Source: Pseudomonas sp. 10-1B (GTDB lineage Bacteria > Pseudomonadota > Gammaproteobacteria > Pseudomonadales > Pseudomonadaceae). From it: a stretch of 56,156 nt of DNA. Location: the NCBI RefSeq assembly GCF_000935045.1, contig NZ_JYKS01000057.1, forward strand, positions 1-56,156, in the 5' to 3' direction. The number at the start of each line of letters is the position of its first letter. The first letter of the stretch is position 1. Shown here piece by piece: positions 35,900 to 43,704 of this stretch. The notes under the pieces are model-generated. The model was given only the letters and a program-made list of their open reading frames with translations. It had not been told where the DNA came from and did no database searches. The position numbers and the translations under genes were made by a program.

Positions 35900-37213
35900 T
35901 CAGTGTCCTATGTCGTCATGCAGATTTATCTGCATCAGAGCCTCCAGCATCGCCTTCAGAGGGCTACGGCTGCCGTAAATGCTGAACGTTACTGCTCCGT
36001 CTTCGTGTCCAGCAATCCGTTTGATAAGCGAGTCCTGGACCCCGGCGTCACGTAGGTCATCGATGAGCGTATGTCTGAAGCTGTGAAAGGTCTTGCGGGG
36101 GTCGGTGATACCAAGTCTTGTCTTGTAGCGACCGAACCACTTCGACGGAGCATGGCCGAGCTTGCCCCGCACTGCTTCTAGCTCAGGGAATACACGATCA
36201 GCGCCGGTAGCTTTGACCGATTCAACATGCTGAAGCAGGCCCAGGTCCAGCAGGACAGGGTGCAGGGGAAGCACTCGTCGGCTGCTGGCGTTCTTGAGGT
36301 TCTGGCCTTCACGGCTGTCATCAATGCGAATGCACTGAATACCCTGGTGCTCAGTGAAGTCATCAATCCGCAACTGGCATAGCTCTTCCAGTCGTGCCCC
36401 TGTAGCTCTACCCATCAAAGGCAACCAGTAACGCCACGGGTGCTTGCGTGCTTCCTGCCGCAGCGCCTCATGACTCAGCAGTGTCGCCAAGTCGCTGCGG
36501 TCGAATGAGAGTCGTGCTTCTTTTGCCGACCCCGCCATGACCTTCATGCCAGCCAGAGGATTGTCAGTGACGTACCCGTTCGCTTTGCACCAGTTCATGA
36601 ACGCAGTGAGCTTACGTAAGCGGTTGTTAATCGTGACGGCAGTGATGGTCTTGTAGGTGCTGCCTGACTCAATCACCTGCTTCAACGTCTTACCCTTGAA
36701 CTCGGGACGTAGGTTGAAGTACTGGGGGCAGCGGCTGAGCCGTTCCTTTAGTAGACGAGCTTGCTGAGCACCGAAGGCTATCGCAGGCATATCACCCACC
36801 AGCTCGAATAGATCGGCTAGGGCACGCTCAATGTCATCGATGCTGCCTTGTCGCCATGTGCCACCGCGTTTCCCTTCTTCTATATAAAGCTTGGAAAGGG
36901 TGGCCAGGGTAGGGCCTTCACCTCTTGGCTTCTGTATGGCTGCTGGAACCGCCCCTGACACGGTCGGGACCGATACTTGAGGTGTCGCTTCACGCCACTG
37001 CTCACACAGCATACGCAGCGTTTCTGGGGCTGTTAACGGGTGCTCGCTCAGGTGGCGATTAACCTGCTGAGCTAATGACGATGCAAGGAAGAGAGCTGCC
37101 TGACGTTCACGTACACGCAGGGACAATCGAAGGGTGTGTCGGTTGGGGAATAGGTGCTTGGGTAATCGAAGGTTGAGGTAGTAAACGGACTGGCGGCGAA
37201 CAATGTAGGCCAT
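35900..37213 (-). CDS. int: tyrosine-recombinase integrase of the island
   Basis: About 437 aa. The N-terminal domain begins MAYIVRRQSVYYLNLRLPKH, as in phage-like integrases. A SAM-like core-binding domain follows, and the catalytic domain shows Arg in GRATGARLEELCQL, HxxR in FHSFRHTLIDDL, His in IAGHEDGAVTF and the nucleophilic Tyr in SIYGSRSP. It catalyses integration into the 3' part of ffs. It sits at the right end, reading away from attR, with tandem 13-bp repeats overlapping the upstream region. I chose ATG 37213; an earlier in-frame GTG at 37249 would run through those repeats. Confidence 0.94.
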   Translation of the reverse strand: MAYIVRRQSVYYLNLRLPKHLFPNRHTLRLSLRVRERQAALFLASSLAQQVNRHLSEHPLTAPETLRMLCEQWREATPQVSVPTVSGAVPAAIQKPRGEGPTLATLSKLYIEEGKRGGTWRQGSIDDIERALADLFELVGDMPAIAFGAQQARLLKERLSRCPQYFNLRPEFKGKTLKQVIESGSTYKTITAVTINNRLRKLTAFMNWCKANGYVTDNPLAGMKVMAGSAKEARLSFDRSDLATLLSHEALRQEARKHPWRYWLPLMGRATGARLEELCQLRIDDFTEHQGIQCIRIDDSREGQNLKNASSRRVLPLHPVLLDLGLLQHVESVKATGADRVFPELEAVRGKLGHAPSKWFGRYKTRLGITDPRKTFHSFRHTLIDDLRDAGVQDSLIKRIAGHEDGAVTFSIYGSRSPLKAMLEALMQINLHDDIGH

Positions 37214-37226
37214 GAATGAACACCAG

Positions 37227-37265
37227 AGTGGACCAGTAAAGTGGACCAATTGAGTGGAACAATTC
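37227..37265. repeat. three 13-bp tandem repeats, candidate integrase arm sites
   Basis: AGTGGACCAGTAA, AGTGGACCAATTG and AGTGGAACAATTC lie end to end at 37227, 37240 and 37253, directly upstream of int. One more copy lies at the left end (28874). Confidence 0.65.
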
Positions 37266-37391
37266 TGGTCACACCCGAGCCTTGAGCGACCGTGCTCGGT
37301 GTCTGCACGGGGCGATGGTCAACTACCTCATCAGCCTGAAACCCTTGCCCGATAAGGCCCGCCTTGATTCCCGAGCATGCTTGCATGCGAT

Positions 37392-37467
37392 CTGGTCAGG
37401 CCCGGAAGGGAGCAGCCATAGCGGGAACATCGAGTGCCGGGGTGTGGCTGGTGGGGCCGCCTCCATT
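37392..37467 (+). repeat. attR: 76-bp ffs remnant
   Basis: Exact copy of 28752-28827; the original 3' part of host ffs, now without a 5' half or promoter and hence an ffs remnant. Confidence 0.93.
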
Positions 37468-37484
37468 TCTGGGGTGTGAAAACC

Positions 37485-37904
37485 TCAATCAGCAATGAAC
37501 GCTTTCGTTCTATCCCGCTTCTCGCCCAATGTTCCCGCCGCCGATAGCTTCATCAGCCGCTGGAATTTCGGGCAGGCCAAATGATCTTCCTCGGGGCACT
37601 GCGCGGCATGTCGTAAGCCTTTGCTCATTGCCTGCAGGCGCCTGATCCGTGCATCCAGTTCGTCGGCCTTGGCCAGTAGCTTGTGCCGGTCGACCTGCAG
37701 GTCCACCAGCATCGCCCCCACCTCATCCAGCGAGAACCCCGCAGCCTGGCCTAGGGCGATCAGCGCCAGCCTGTCTGCCACATCAGCTGCAAACTGCCGC
37801 CGCTGGCCATGCCCGGCGAGTGATTTGAGCAAGCCTTTCTTCTCGTAGTAGCGCAGTGTCGAAGCGGGTACGCCTGTGTGTCTGGCGACGTCGGCAATGT
37901 CCAT
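37485..37904 (-). CDS. MerR-family transcriptional regulator
   Basis: 139 aa. It opens MDIADVARHTGVPASTLRYY, then EKKGLLKSLA and the typical dimerisation helix (LLAKADELDARIRRLQAMSK). Cysteines in RHAAQCPEEDHLACPKFQRL could bind metal or sense redox state, as in MerR family sensors. ATG 37904. It is divergent from a DUF2938 membrane protein with an 81-nt gap containing a dyad in a 19-bp spacer, so it almost certainly regulates that gene. It is host DNA, resuming 18 bp after attR. Confidence 0.9.
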   Translation of the reverse strand: MDIADVARHTGVPASTLRYYEKKGLLKSLAGHGQRRQFAADVADRLALIALGQAAGFSLDEVGAMLVDLQVDRHKLLAKADELDARIRRLQAMSKGLRHAAQCPEEDHLACPKFQRLMKLSAAGTLGEKRDRTKAFIAD

Positions 37905-37913
37905 TTCGGGCCC

Positions 37914-37944
37914 TTGACTTGAAGTTGACTTTAACTTCTATGCT
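37914..37944 (+). promoter_or_regulatory. MerR-type promoter with 19-bp spacer
   Basis: -35 TTGACT (37914), 19-bp spacer, -10 TATGCT (37939). The spacer holds the palindrome GAAGTTGACTTTAACTTC at 37921-37938, the hallmark of MerR-family activation. Confidence 0.85.
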
Positions 37945-37985
37945 GCGCGGTATGGTGATTACCGTCAATCTTCGAGGGCTTTTCA

Positions 37986-38474
37986 ATGACGTTAACTGCG
38001 ATGTTTTCAGCTGCCTTGCCAATTGGCATCGGTGCCACGGTGGTGATGGATTTGTGGGGACTGCTGCTGAGGCGGCTGGGTATTGCCACGCTGAACTTCG
38101 CCATGCTCGGGCGTTGGGCGGGGCATTTGCTGAAAGGACGTGTGCGGCATCAGGCGATTGCCAGGTCAGAGCCGGTGCGGCATGAACTGGCGTTGGGATG
38201 GGGGATTCATTACGCCATCGGCGTACTGTTCGCGATGCTGTTGGTTGGGGTTTTGGGGGAGAACTGGTTGCTGGCGCCTACCTTGGTGCCTGCGGTGGTG
38301 GTTGGTGTGGTGACTGTCGTGGCTCCATTGTGCTTCATGCAGCCGGTGATGGGGGCGGGGTTCTTTGCGTCGAAGACGCCGACACCTGCGCGTAACTGCT
38401 TGAAGAGCCTGGCCACGCATTTTGTGTTTGGCGTGGGGTTGTTTCTGAGTGCGGGTATTTTAGCGTTGCTGTGA
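37986..38474 (+). CDS. DUF2938 family membrane protein
   Basis: 162 aa with four hydrophobic segments (IGIGATVVMDLWGLLLRRLG, GIHYAIGVLFAMLLVGVLGE, LVPAVVVGVVTVVAPLCFMQ, HFVFGVGLFLSAGILALL). It matches the DUF2938 pattern, including WGIHYAIGVLFA and the PLCFMQPVMGAGFFASKTP block. The family function is not established. GAGGG precedes ATG 37986. It is the apparent target of the neighbouring MerR regulator, which suggests a stress or toxic-compound response. Confidence 0.85.
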   Translation: MTLTAMFSAALPIGIGATVVMDLWGLLLRRLGIATLNFAMLGRWAGHLLKGRVRHQAIARSEPVRHELALGWGIHYAIGVLFAMLLVGVLGENWLLAPTLVPAVVVGVVTVVAPLCFMQPVMGAGFFASKTPTPARNCLKSLATHFVFGVGLFLSAGILALL

Positions 38475-38487
38475 GGGTGGGGCTGGG

Positions 38488-38667
38488 TTAAAGCGAGCGC
38501 ACAATCAACATGCCTGCTATCAGCAGCACCAGAGCAAACCCTGCACCTATGCTGAACGGGATCAAAGCCTCCCAAGGGGAGAAGGCTCTGAGCTTGCGTA
38601 ACTCTTCGTCGAGCAGTTCAGCTTCGCTTTTCAAGTGCTCATTGCGACCTTGAATGGCACGGGGCAT
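38488..38667 (-). CDS. small coiled-coil/membrane protein (59 aa)
   Basis: 59 aa: a charged N-terminal helix (GRNEHLKSEAELLDEELRKL) followed by one transmembrane segment (ALIPFSIGAGFALVLLIAGM) and LIVRSL. It lies 32 nt downstream of a similarly built 64-aa gene on the same strand. No family is recognised. The ATG at 38667 has no strong Shine-Dalgarno sequence, so translation coupled to the upstream gene is possible. Confidence 0.6.
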   Translation of the reverse strand: MPRAIQGRNEHLKSEAELLDEELRKLRAFSPWEALIPFSIGAGFALVLLIAGMLIVRSL

Positions 38668-38699
38668 ATGCAGGTCCTAAATCTCGGATTAATGAAGGC

Positions 38700-38894
38700 T
38701 CAGAGCTTATTGGCCAAAGCCATGACCCCGGCGATGGTCGTGACAATCGCTGCCCCAACCCCCAGCGGATACCAAAACATCTCCCGTCCGAGCTTACGCG
38801 TTTCTGCGACGAGTTTGTGCGTCTCGGCTCTGAGTTTGCGGTTCTCGATTTGCAACTGTTCAAGTTCGAGGTATTCACGATCGTCCTGAAGCAT
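38700..38894 (-). CDS. small coiled-coil/membrane protein (64 aa)
   Basis: 64 aa: heptad-rich N-terminus (LELEQLQIENRKLRAETHKL, VAETRKLGRE) and a C-terminal membrane segment (YPLGVGAAIVTTIAGVMALA). It shares its architecture with the next gene downstream (38488-38667). No family is recognised with confidence; it could form a membrane-bound complex with its neighbour. Confidence 0.65.
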   Translation of the reverse strand: MLQDDREYLELEQLQIENRKLRAETHKLVAETRKLGREMFWYPLGVGAAIVTTIAGVMALANKL

Positions 38895-39037
38895 CGGGCT
38901 GTCTTATTGAGTAGCGGCGAATGTGCCGTGGGGAGTGCCCGATTGTGTGGGGCAGGCGGATGCTGTCAGTCTGGCGTTTGAGCGCAAAGGCCAGTGATGT
39001 TGAGCTTGCAATAGAGATTATGAATACACTGCGCAAT

Positions 39038-39125
39038 CCTGTGGGAGCGGGCGTGCCCGCGAAGAAGGCAACTCGGTGGATGGCACCGGCTTTGCCGGTG
39101 TTCGCGGGCTTGCCCGCTCCCACGG
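39038..39125. repeat. inverted REP pair
   Basis: First REP pair to the right of the island; GAGCGGGCGTGCCCGCGAAG and its inverse. Confidence 0.85.
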
Positions 39126-39247
39126 GGGGCTGGGCTGTATGCTTTCAAGAAGTGAGTAAGACTGTTGCTTCCACAGTGACCGAGCCGTCTTTGAATTTGA
39201 TTCAGGTAGTTGTATCCACTGTGATGTGCCTGCCGGTATTCCAAGGG

Positions 39248-40021
39248 TCAGGGGCGAGCCACAGACATAGGGTCCGAAAAGCCCATCCCCCCATACCGCT
39301 GCAAAATCCGTTCGAGCTCCCCTGACTGCTTCATCCGTACCAGCGCCCGCAGCAGCCCTTGTGTCGGTATCGCTGGGTCATTGCGTACCATGCACCCCAA
39401 GTCCTGTTCCTCCAGCACTGCCAGCGCCTGCAGTTGCTGCTGCGCCGGCAGGCCCTGGTTGAACCACTGCAGCGACAGCTGGTTGCTTACCGCATGCCGG
39501 TAGCGCCCGGCTTGCAGTTTCTGCAGCACCAGCAACTGGTTGCGGCTGTCTTCGCGGCGCAAGCGGCCTTGGTCCAGCAGTGGTTGCAGGGTCGAATAGG
39601 TGTAGCCCAGCACTGTGCCGATAGCCTGGGGTGGCAGTTGCTCCGGGGGCTTCGGCGTGCTGTCGCCGACGCGGCCCACCAGCACATCACGCTGGCGAAT
39701 CAGTGGGATGCTCCAGACAAAATCCCCCGGGCGGTCATTGAACCACTGGGTGCTGACATGGCAGCGCACATCGATATCACCGTTGTCCATTGCCTCCTGC
39801 AGGCGCAGGCGGGGCATCACGTGGTACTGGGGGTATACGCCCACTTCCTTGGCCAGCGCCTGCATCAAGTCATACAGCAGGCCTTCCACCGGCTGGTCAC
39901 CTTCGATGCGCACCAGCGGCATGCTCCAGCTTTCGGTCACGGAAAAGCGCAGCACCGGCTGCTCCGCCACACTCTGGGTAGCCCAGACCAACAGCAAGGC
40001 CAGCAGTCTTCGCAAAGGCAT
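39248..40021 (-). CDS. periplasmic solute-binding-like protein (SBP_bac_3 fold)
   Basis: About 257 aa with a signal peptide (MPLRRLLALLLVWATQSVAE) and then the type-3 solute-binding fold (PVEGLLYDLMQALAKEVGVY, GDIDVRCHVSTQWFNDRPGD, SIPLIRQRDVLVGRVG). The end (LVRMKQSGELERILQRYGGM) is typical. No transporter genes are adjacent, so it could be an orphan sensor domain rather than an ABC component. The ATG at 40021 has an excellent GGAGG; the upstream in-frame ATG does not. Confidence 0.85.
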   Translation of the reverse strand: MPLRRLLALLLVWATQSVAEQPVLRFSVTESWSMPLVRIEGDQPVEGLLYDLMQALAKEVGVYPQYHVMPRLRLQEAMDNGDIDVRCHVSTQWFNDRPGDFVWSIPLIRQRDVLVGRVGDSTPKPPEQLPPQAIGTVLGYTYSTLQPLLDQGRLRREDSRNQLLVLQKLQAGRYRHAVSNQLSLQWFNQGLPAQQQLQALAVLEEQDLGCMVRNDPAIPTQGLLRALVRMKQSGELERILQRYGGMGFSDPMSVARP

Positions 40022-40141
40022 ATCCTCCCTGGACAATACGCACCCGTTTCATAGCTTAGACGAGCCGCGCAGGGTGCAATTTTGCCCCCGCTCCGCTAGC
40101 ATTAGCGATCTTCCGCTCGATCAGGCTACGATGGTTTTTCG

Positions 40142-42232
40142 ATGAGTTATCAGGTTCTTGCACGTAAATGGCGTCCGCGCTCGTTCCGCGAAATGGTCGG
40201 CCAGGCCCATGTGCTCAAGGCCTTGATCAATGCCTTGGACAACCAGCGCCTGCACCACGCCTACCTGTTCACCGGTACCCGTGGCGTGGGCAAGACTACC
40301 ATCGCGCGGATCATCGCCAAATGCCTTAACTGCGAGACCGGCATCACCTCCACGCCCTGTGGCACCTGTTCGGTGTGCCGGGAGATCGACGAGGGCCGCT
40401 TCGTCGACCTGATCGAGATCGACGCCGCCAGCCGCACCAAGGTCGAGGACACTCGCGAACTGCTCGACAACGTGCAGTACGCCCCCAGCCGTGGGCGCTT
40501 CAAGGTCTACCTGATCGACGAAGTGCACATGCTCTCGACGCACTCGTTCAACGCCTTGCTCAAGACGCTGGAGGAGCCGCCGCCCTACGTCAAGTTCATC
40601 CTCGCCACCACCGACCCGCAGAAGCTGCCGGCGACCATCCTGTCGCGCTGCCTGCAGTTCTCGCTGAAGAACATGAGCCCGGAGCGGGTGGTCGAGCACC
40701 TCAGCCACGTGCTGACCGCCGAAAACGTACCGTTCGAACCGGATGCCCTGTGGCTGTTGGGCCGCGCGGCCGACGGCTCGATGCGTGACGCCATGAGCCT
40801 GACCGACCAGGCCATCGCCTTTGGCGAAGGCAAGGTGCTGGCTGCCGATGTGCGGGCCATGCTCGGCAGCCTCGACCATGGCCAGGTCTACGGTGTGTTG
40901 CAGGCGCTGCTCGAAGGCGATGCCCGGGCCTTGCTGGAGGCCGTGCGCAATCTCGCCGAGCAGGGGCCGGACTGGGCTGGCGTGCTGGCCGAGATGCTCA
41001 ATGTGCTGCACCGCGTGGCCATTGCCCAGGCACTGCCAGAGGCGGTGGACAATGGCCAGGGCGACCGAGACCGGGTACTGGCGCTGGCCCAGGCGCTGCC
41101 GGCCGAGGACGTGCAGTTTTATTACCAAATGGGCCTGATCGGCCGCCGTGACCTGCCCTTGGCGCCGGACCCGCGTGGCGGCTTTGAAATGGTCCTGCTG
41201 CGCATGCTGGCGTTCCGCCCGGCCGACACCGACGACGCGCCGAAGCCGGTACTAAAGCCGGTGGGGATCAGCCAGGCCACAGCTGATCCTGCAACACCGG
41301 TGGCAGCGCCAGCGGTTGCCGTGGCGCCGCCAGCCGTTGCTGCCGTGGAAGCTGTTGCACCGGTTGCCGCGCCACCGGCCCAGGCGCCTGCGCCGGTCGA
41401 GCCAGCGCCGCAGCCGGTTGTCGAGCCGCAACCGGTCGTTGAGCCTGCCCCAGTGATCGAGGCCGAGCCGGAGCCACAACCAGAGCCGGCTGCAGAGGTG
41501 ATCGACCTGCCCTGGGAAGAGCCTGCTCCAGCGCCTGCGCCGGTTATGGCTGAACCCGAGCCTGTGCCGGTACCAGCGCCTGCGCCAGTAGCGACAGCCC
41601 CAGCCCCGCAGGCCGCCCCGGCGCACGATGACGAGCCGCCCTTCGACCCGTCCGCCTATGCAGCCGTGGGCATGGACCGCGACGATGAGCCGCCGCTGGA
41701 CGAGGATTACTATGGCGGCGAAAGCGACCCGGTCGGTTTCAGCTACCTGGACGAACTGGCCGAACACGTCCAGGAAGAAGCGCCCAAGCCTGTAACGCAA
41801 CCGCTGCCAGCGGCCAAGCCGGCCACTGGCCTGGCCCTGCAATGGCTGGAATTATTCCCACAGTTGCCTGTGTCCGGGATGACAGGCAACATCGCGGCAA
41901 ACTGTACGCTGATTGCCGCCGAGGGCGATGACTGGCTGTTGCACCTGGACCCTGGCCAGGGCGCGCTGTTCAACAGCACCCAGCAGCGGCGCCTGAACGA
42001 AGCGCTCAACCAGCACCTGGGGCGCACGCTGAACCTGCGCATCGAACTGGTCCTGCCCGAGCAGGAAACCCCGGCCCAGGCCGCCGCGCGCAAGCGTGCC
42101 GAGCGTCAGCAGGATGCCGTCACCTCGATCGAGCAGGATCCGTTGATCCAGCAGATGATCAAGCTGTTCGGCGCCAAGGTCCGGCAGGATACTATTGAGC
42201 CTGTAGAAGCCCTGGCCAATCAGGGCCAGTAA
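40142..42232 (+). CDS. dnaX: DNA polymerase III subunit tau DnaX
   Basis: About 696 aa. The clamp-loader AAA+ ATPase starts MSYQVLARKWRPRSFREMVG and has Walker A (FTGTRGVGKTTIARI), a four-Cys zinc module (CLNCETGITSTPCGTCSVC), Walker B (YLIDEVHMLS) and the Arg finger region (ILSRCLQFS). A long Ala/Pro/Glu-rich linker spans about 375-530, followed by the tau domain V region. No run of six A that would give the E. coli gamma frameshift was seen. It forms the 5' part of a dnaX-ybaB transcript, 64 nt ahead of ybaB. Confidence 0.96.
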   Translation: MSYQVLARKWRPRSFREMVGQAHVLKALINALDNQRLHHAYLFTGTRGVGKTTIARIIAKCLNCETGITSTPCGTCSVCREIDEGRFVDLIEIDAASRTKVEDTRELLDNVQYAPSRGRFKVYLIDEVHMLSTHSFNALLKTLEEPPPYVKFILATTDPQKLPATILSRCLQFSLKNMSPERVVEHLSHVLTAENVPFEPDALWLLGRAADGSMRDAMSLTDQAIAFGEGKVLAADVRAMLGSLDHGQVYGVLQALLEGDARALLEAVRNLAEQGPDWAGVLAEMLNVLHRVAIAQALPEAVDNGQGDRDRVLALAQALPAEDVQFYYQMGLIGRRDLPLAPDPRGGFEMVLLRMLAFRPADTDDAPKPVLKPVGISQATADPATPVAAPAVAVAPPAVAAVEAVAPVAAPPAQAPAPVEPAPQPVVEPQPVVEPAPVIEAEPEPQPEPAAEVIDLPWEEPAPAPAPVMAEPEPVPVPAPAPVATAPAPQAAPAHDDEPPFDPSAYAAVGMDRDDEPPLDEDYYGGESDPVGFSYLDELAEHVQEEAPKPVTQPLPAAKPATGLALQWLELFPQLPVSGMTGNIAANCTLIAAEGDDWLLHLDPGQGALFNSTQQRRLNEALNQHLGRTLNLRIELVLPEQETPAQAAARKRAERQQDAVTSIEQDPLIQQMIKLFGAKVRQDTIEPVEALANQGQ

Positions 42233-42296
42233 TGGATAACCATGCGGCCGGCCCGGTGCCAGGCCGCATCACATGACCCAATCGAGGTATACCCCC

Positions 42297-42623
42297 ATGA
42301 TGAAAGGTGGCATGGCCGGCCTGATGAAGCAGGCCCAGCAGATGCAGGAAAAGATGCAGAAGATGCAGGAAGAGCTGGCCAACGCCGAAGTCACCGGCCA
42401 GGCCGGTGGCGGCCTGGTGAGCGTGGTGATGACCGGTCGTCACGACGTGAAGCGCGTCAGCATCGACCAGAGCCTGATGTCGACAGATGAAGACGACAAG
42501 GAAGTGCTGGAAGACCTGATCGCCGCTGCGTTGAATGACGCCGTGCGCAAGGTCGAGCAGAACAGCCAGGAGAAGATGGGCAGCATGACCGCCGGCATGC
42601 AACTGCCACCGGGCTTCAAGATG
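42297..42623 (+). CDS. ybaB: YbaB/EbfC nucleoid-associated protein
   Basis: About 108 aa. It begins MMKGGMAGLMKQAQQMQEKM, the family's Met/Gln-rich helix, then GQAGGGLVSVVMTGRHDVKR and DLIAAALNDAVRKVEQNS. It binds DNA as a dimer. ATG 42297 is preferred over one 24 nt upstream because it matches the conserved start. It follows dnaX and ends in a terminator. The displayed end is approximate to the stop after KMPF (42630-42632). Confidence 0.9.
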
Positions 42624-42654
42624 CCTTTCTAAGGGCATTGCGATAGCGAAAAAA

Positions 42655-42685
42655 CCGCCGCTGACAACAGCGGCGGTTTTTTTTT
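42655..42685 (+). terminator. intrinsic terminator after ybaB
   Basis: 9-bp perfect stem CCGCCGCTG/CAGCGGCGG with an ACAA loop, nine T after it and A-run before it, so it could act in both directions. It separates ybaB from recR. Confidence 0.93.
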
Positions 42686-42701
42686 ACCTTGTGAAAGCAG
42701 G

Positions 42702-42799
42702 TCCGGCCCCATCGCCGGCAAGCCGGCTCCCACAGGTCATGTGTAAAATTCCAATACAGCGCGATACCTGTGGGAGCTGGCTTGCCGGCGATAGGGCCT
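42702..42799. repeat. inverted REP pair
   Basis: GCCCCATCGCCGGCAAGCCG facing its inverse, directly downstream of the ybaB terminator. Confidence 0.85.
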
Positions 42800-42865
42800 G
42801 CTGATTTGACGCCACTGCCCCCGCTGGGTATAAACCGCCTCTCATTGAATTGTCAGGCCTTTCCC

Positions 42866-43468
42866 ATGAGCTTCAGCCCCCTTATCCGCCAACTGATCGA
42901 CGGCCTGCGCATCCTGCCAGGTGTCGGCCAGAAAACCGCCCAGCGCATGGCCCTGCAACTGCTCGAGCGTGACCGCAGCGGTGGCCTGCGCCTGGCCCAG
43001 GCCTTGACCCAGGCCATGGAAGGCGTTGGGCATTGCCGGCAGTGCCGCACCTTGACCGAGCAGGAGCTGTGCCCGCAATGCGCCGACCCGCGCCGCGACG
43101 ATACCCAGCTGTGTGTGGTCGAGGGGCCGACCGATGTGTATGCGGTGGAGCAGACCGGCTACCGTGGCCGCTACTTCGTGCTCAAGGGCCACCTGTCGCC
43201 GCTGGACGGCCTGGGGCCTGAGGCGATCGGGATTCCGCAGCTGATGGCGCGGATCGAGGAGCAGGGCACCTTTACCGAGGTGATCCTGGCGACCAACCCG
43301 ACGGTGGAGGGGGAGGCGACGGCGCATTACATCGCCCAATTGTTGAGCGAGAAGGGGTTGGTGGCATCGCGGATTGCCCATGGCGTGCCGCTGGGCGGCG
43401 AGCTGGAGCTGGTGGATGGCGGGACCTTGGCCCATGCCTTTGCTGGGCGTCGGCCGATTTCGCTCTGA
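42866..43468 (+). CDS. recR: recombination protein RecR
   Basis: 200 aa. HhH near the N-terminus (DGLRILPGVGQKTAQRMALQ), a four-Cys zinc finger (CRQCRTLTEQELCPQC), a TOPRIM domain (LCVVEGPTDVYAVE) and the conserved end (GVPLGGELELVDGGTLAHAF). It works with RecO and RecF to load RecA at gaps. ATG 42866 gives the standard MSFSPLIRQLIDGL start. It is separated from ybaB by a terminator and REP pair, so it probably has its own promoter here. Confidence 0.96.
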   Translation: MSFSPLIRQLIDGLRILPGVGQKTAQRMALQLLERDRSGGLRLAQALTQAMEGVGHCRQCRTLTEQELCPQCADPRRDDTQLCVVEGPTDVYAVEQTGYRGRYFVLKGHLSPLDGLGPEAIGIPQLMARIEEQGTFTEVILATNPTVEGEATAHYIAQLLSEKGLVASRIAHGVPLGGELELVDGGTLAHAFAGRRPISL

Positions 43469-43479
43469 TTTGAAATTGC

Positions 43480-43694
43480 AGGGGGCCGCTTTGCGGCCCA
43501 TCGCCGGCAAGCCAGCTCCCACCTCGACCGCATAGGCCTCAAGCCCTGTGCAGTACCTGTGGGAGCCGGCTTGCCGGCGATGAGGCCAGCCCAGGCAATA
43601 CAAGACAGTTGCTCCCACAGGATCGCTGCAGTCCTGAAGGCAGCGCTGTCCCTGTGGGAGCTGGCTTGCCGGCGATGGGCTGCAAAGCAGCCCC
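43480..43694. repeat. cluster of three REP elements
   Basis: An inverted pair (43480-43585) plus a third copy at 43651-43694, between recR and apt (convergent genes). Confidence 0.8.
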
Positions 43695-43704
43695 AAAATC
43701 CAAC

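Larger units (their letters stand above)
28752..37467. mobile_element. integrative genomic island inserted in ffs
   Basis: Bounded by exact 76-bp direct repeats (28752-28827 and 37392-37467; unit length 8,640 bp). A tyrosine integrase lies next to the right end. The interior has lower GC, no REP elements, many unrelated short genes, a serine recombinase and an XRE regulator. Phage structural genes and conjugation genes are absent, so it is a minimal or satellite-like integrative element rather than a prophage or ICE. The ends could be shifted by a few bases because the crossover lies somewhere within the repeat. Confidence 0.92.

Noticed and set aside
35399..36055. 218-codon plus-strand frame between the 284-aa gene and the integrase
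   Set aside because: It overlaps the start of the 284-aa gene, the dyad cluster and the integrase 3' end, and its translation shows no motif.
28752..37467. Island considered as a prophage or an ICE
   Set aside because: No capsid, terminase, tail, lysis, relaxase or type IV secretion genes could be recognised.
40142..42232. Programmed frameshift in dnaX giving a gamma subunit
   Set aside because: No A-run slippery sequence followed by a stem-loop was seen in the coding region.
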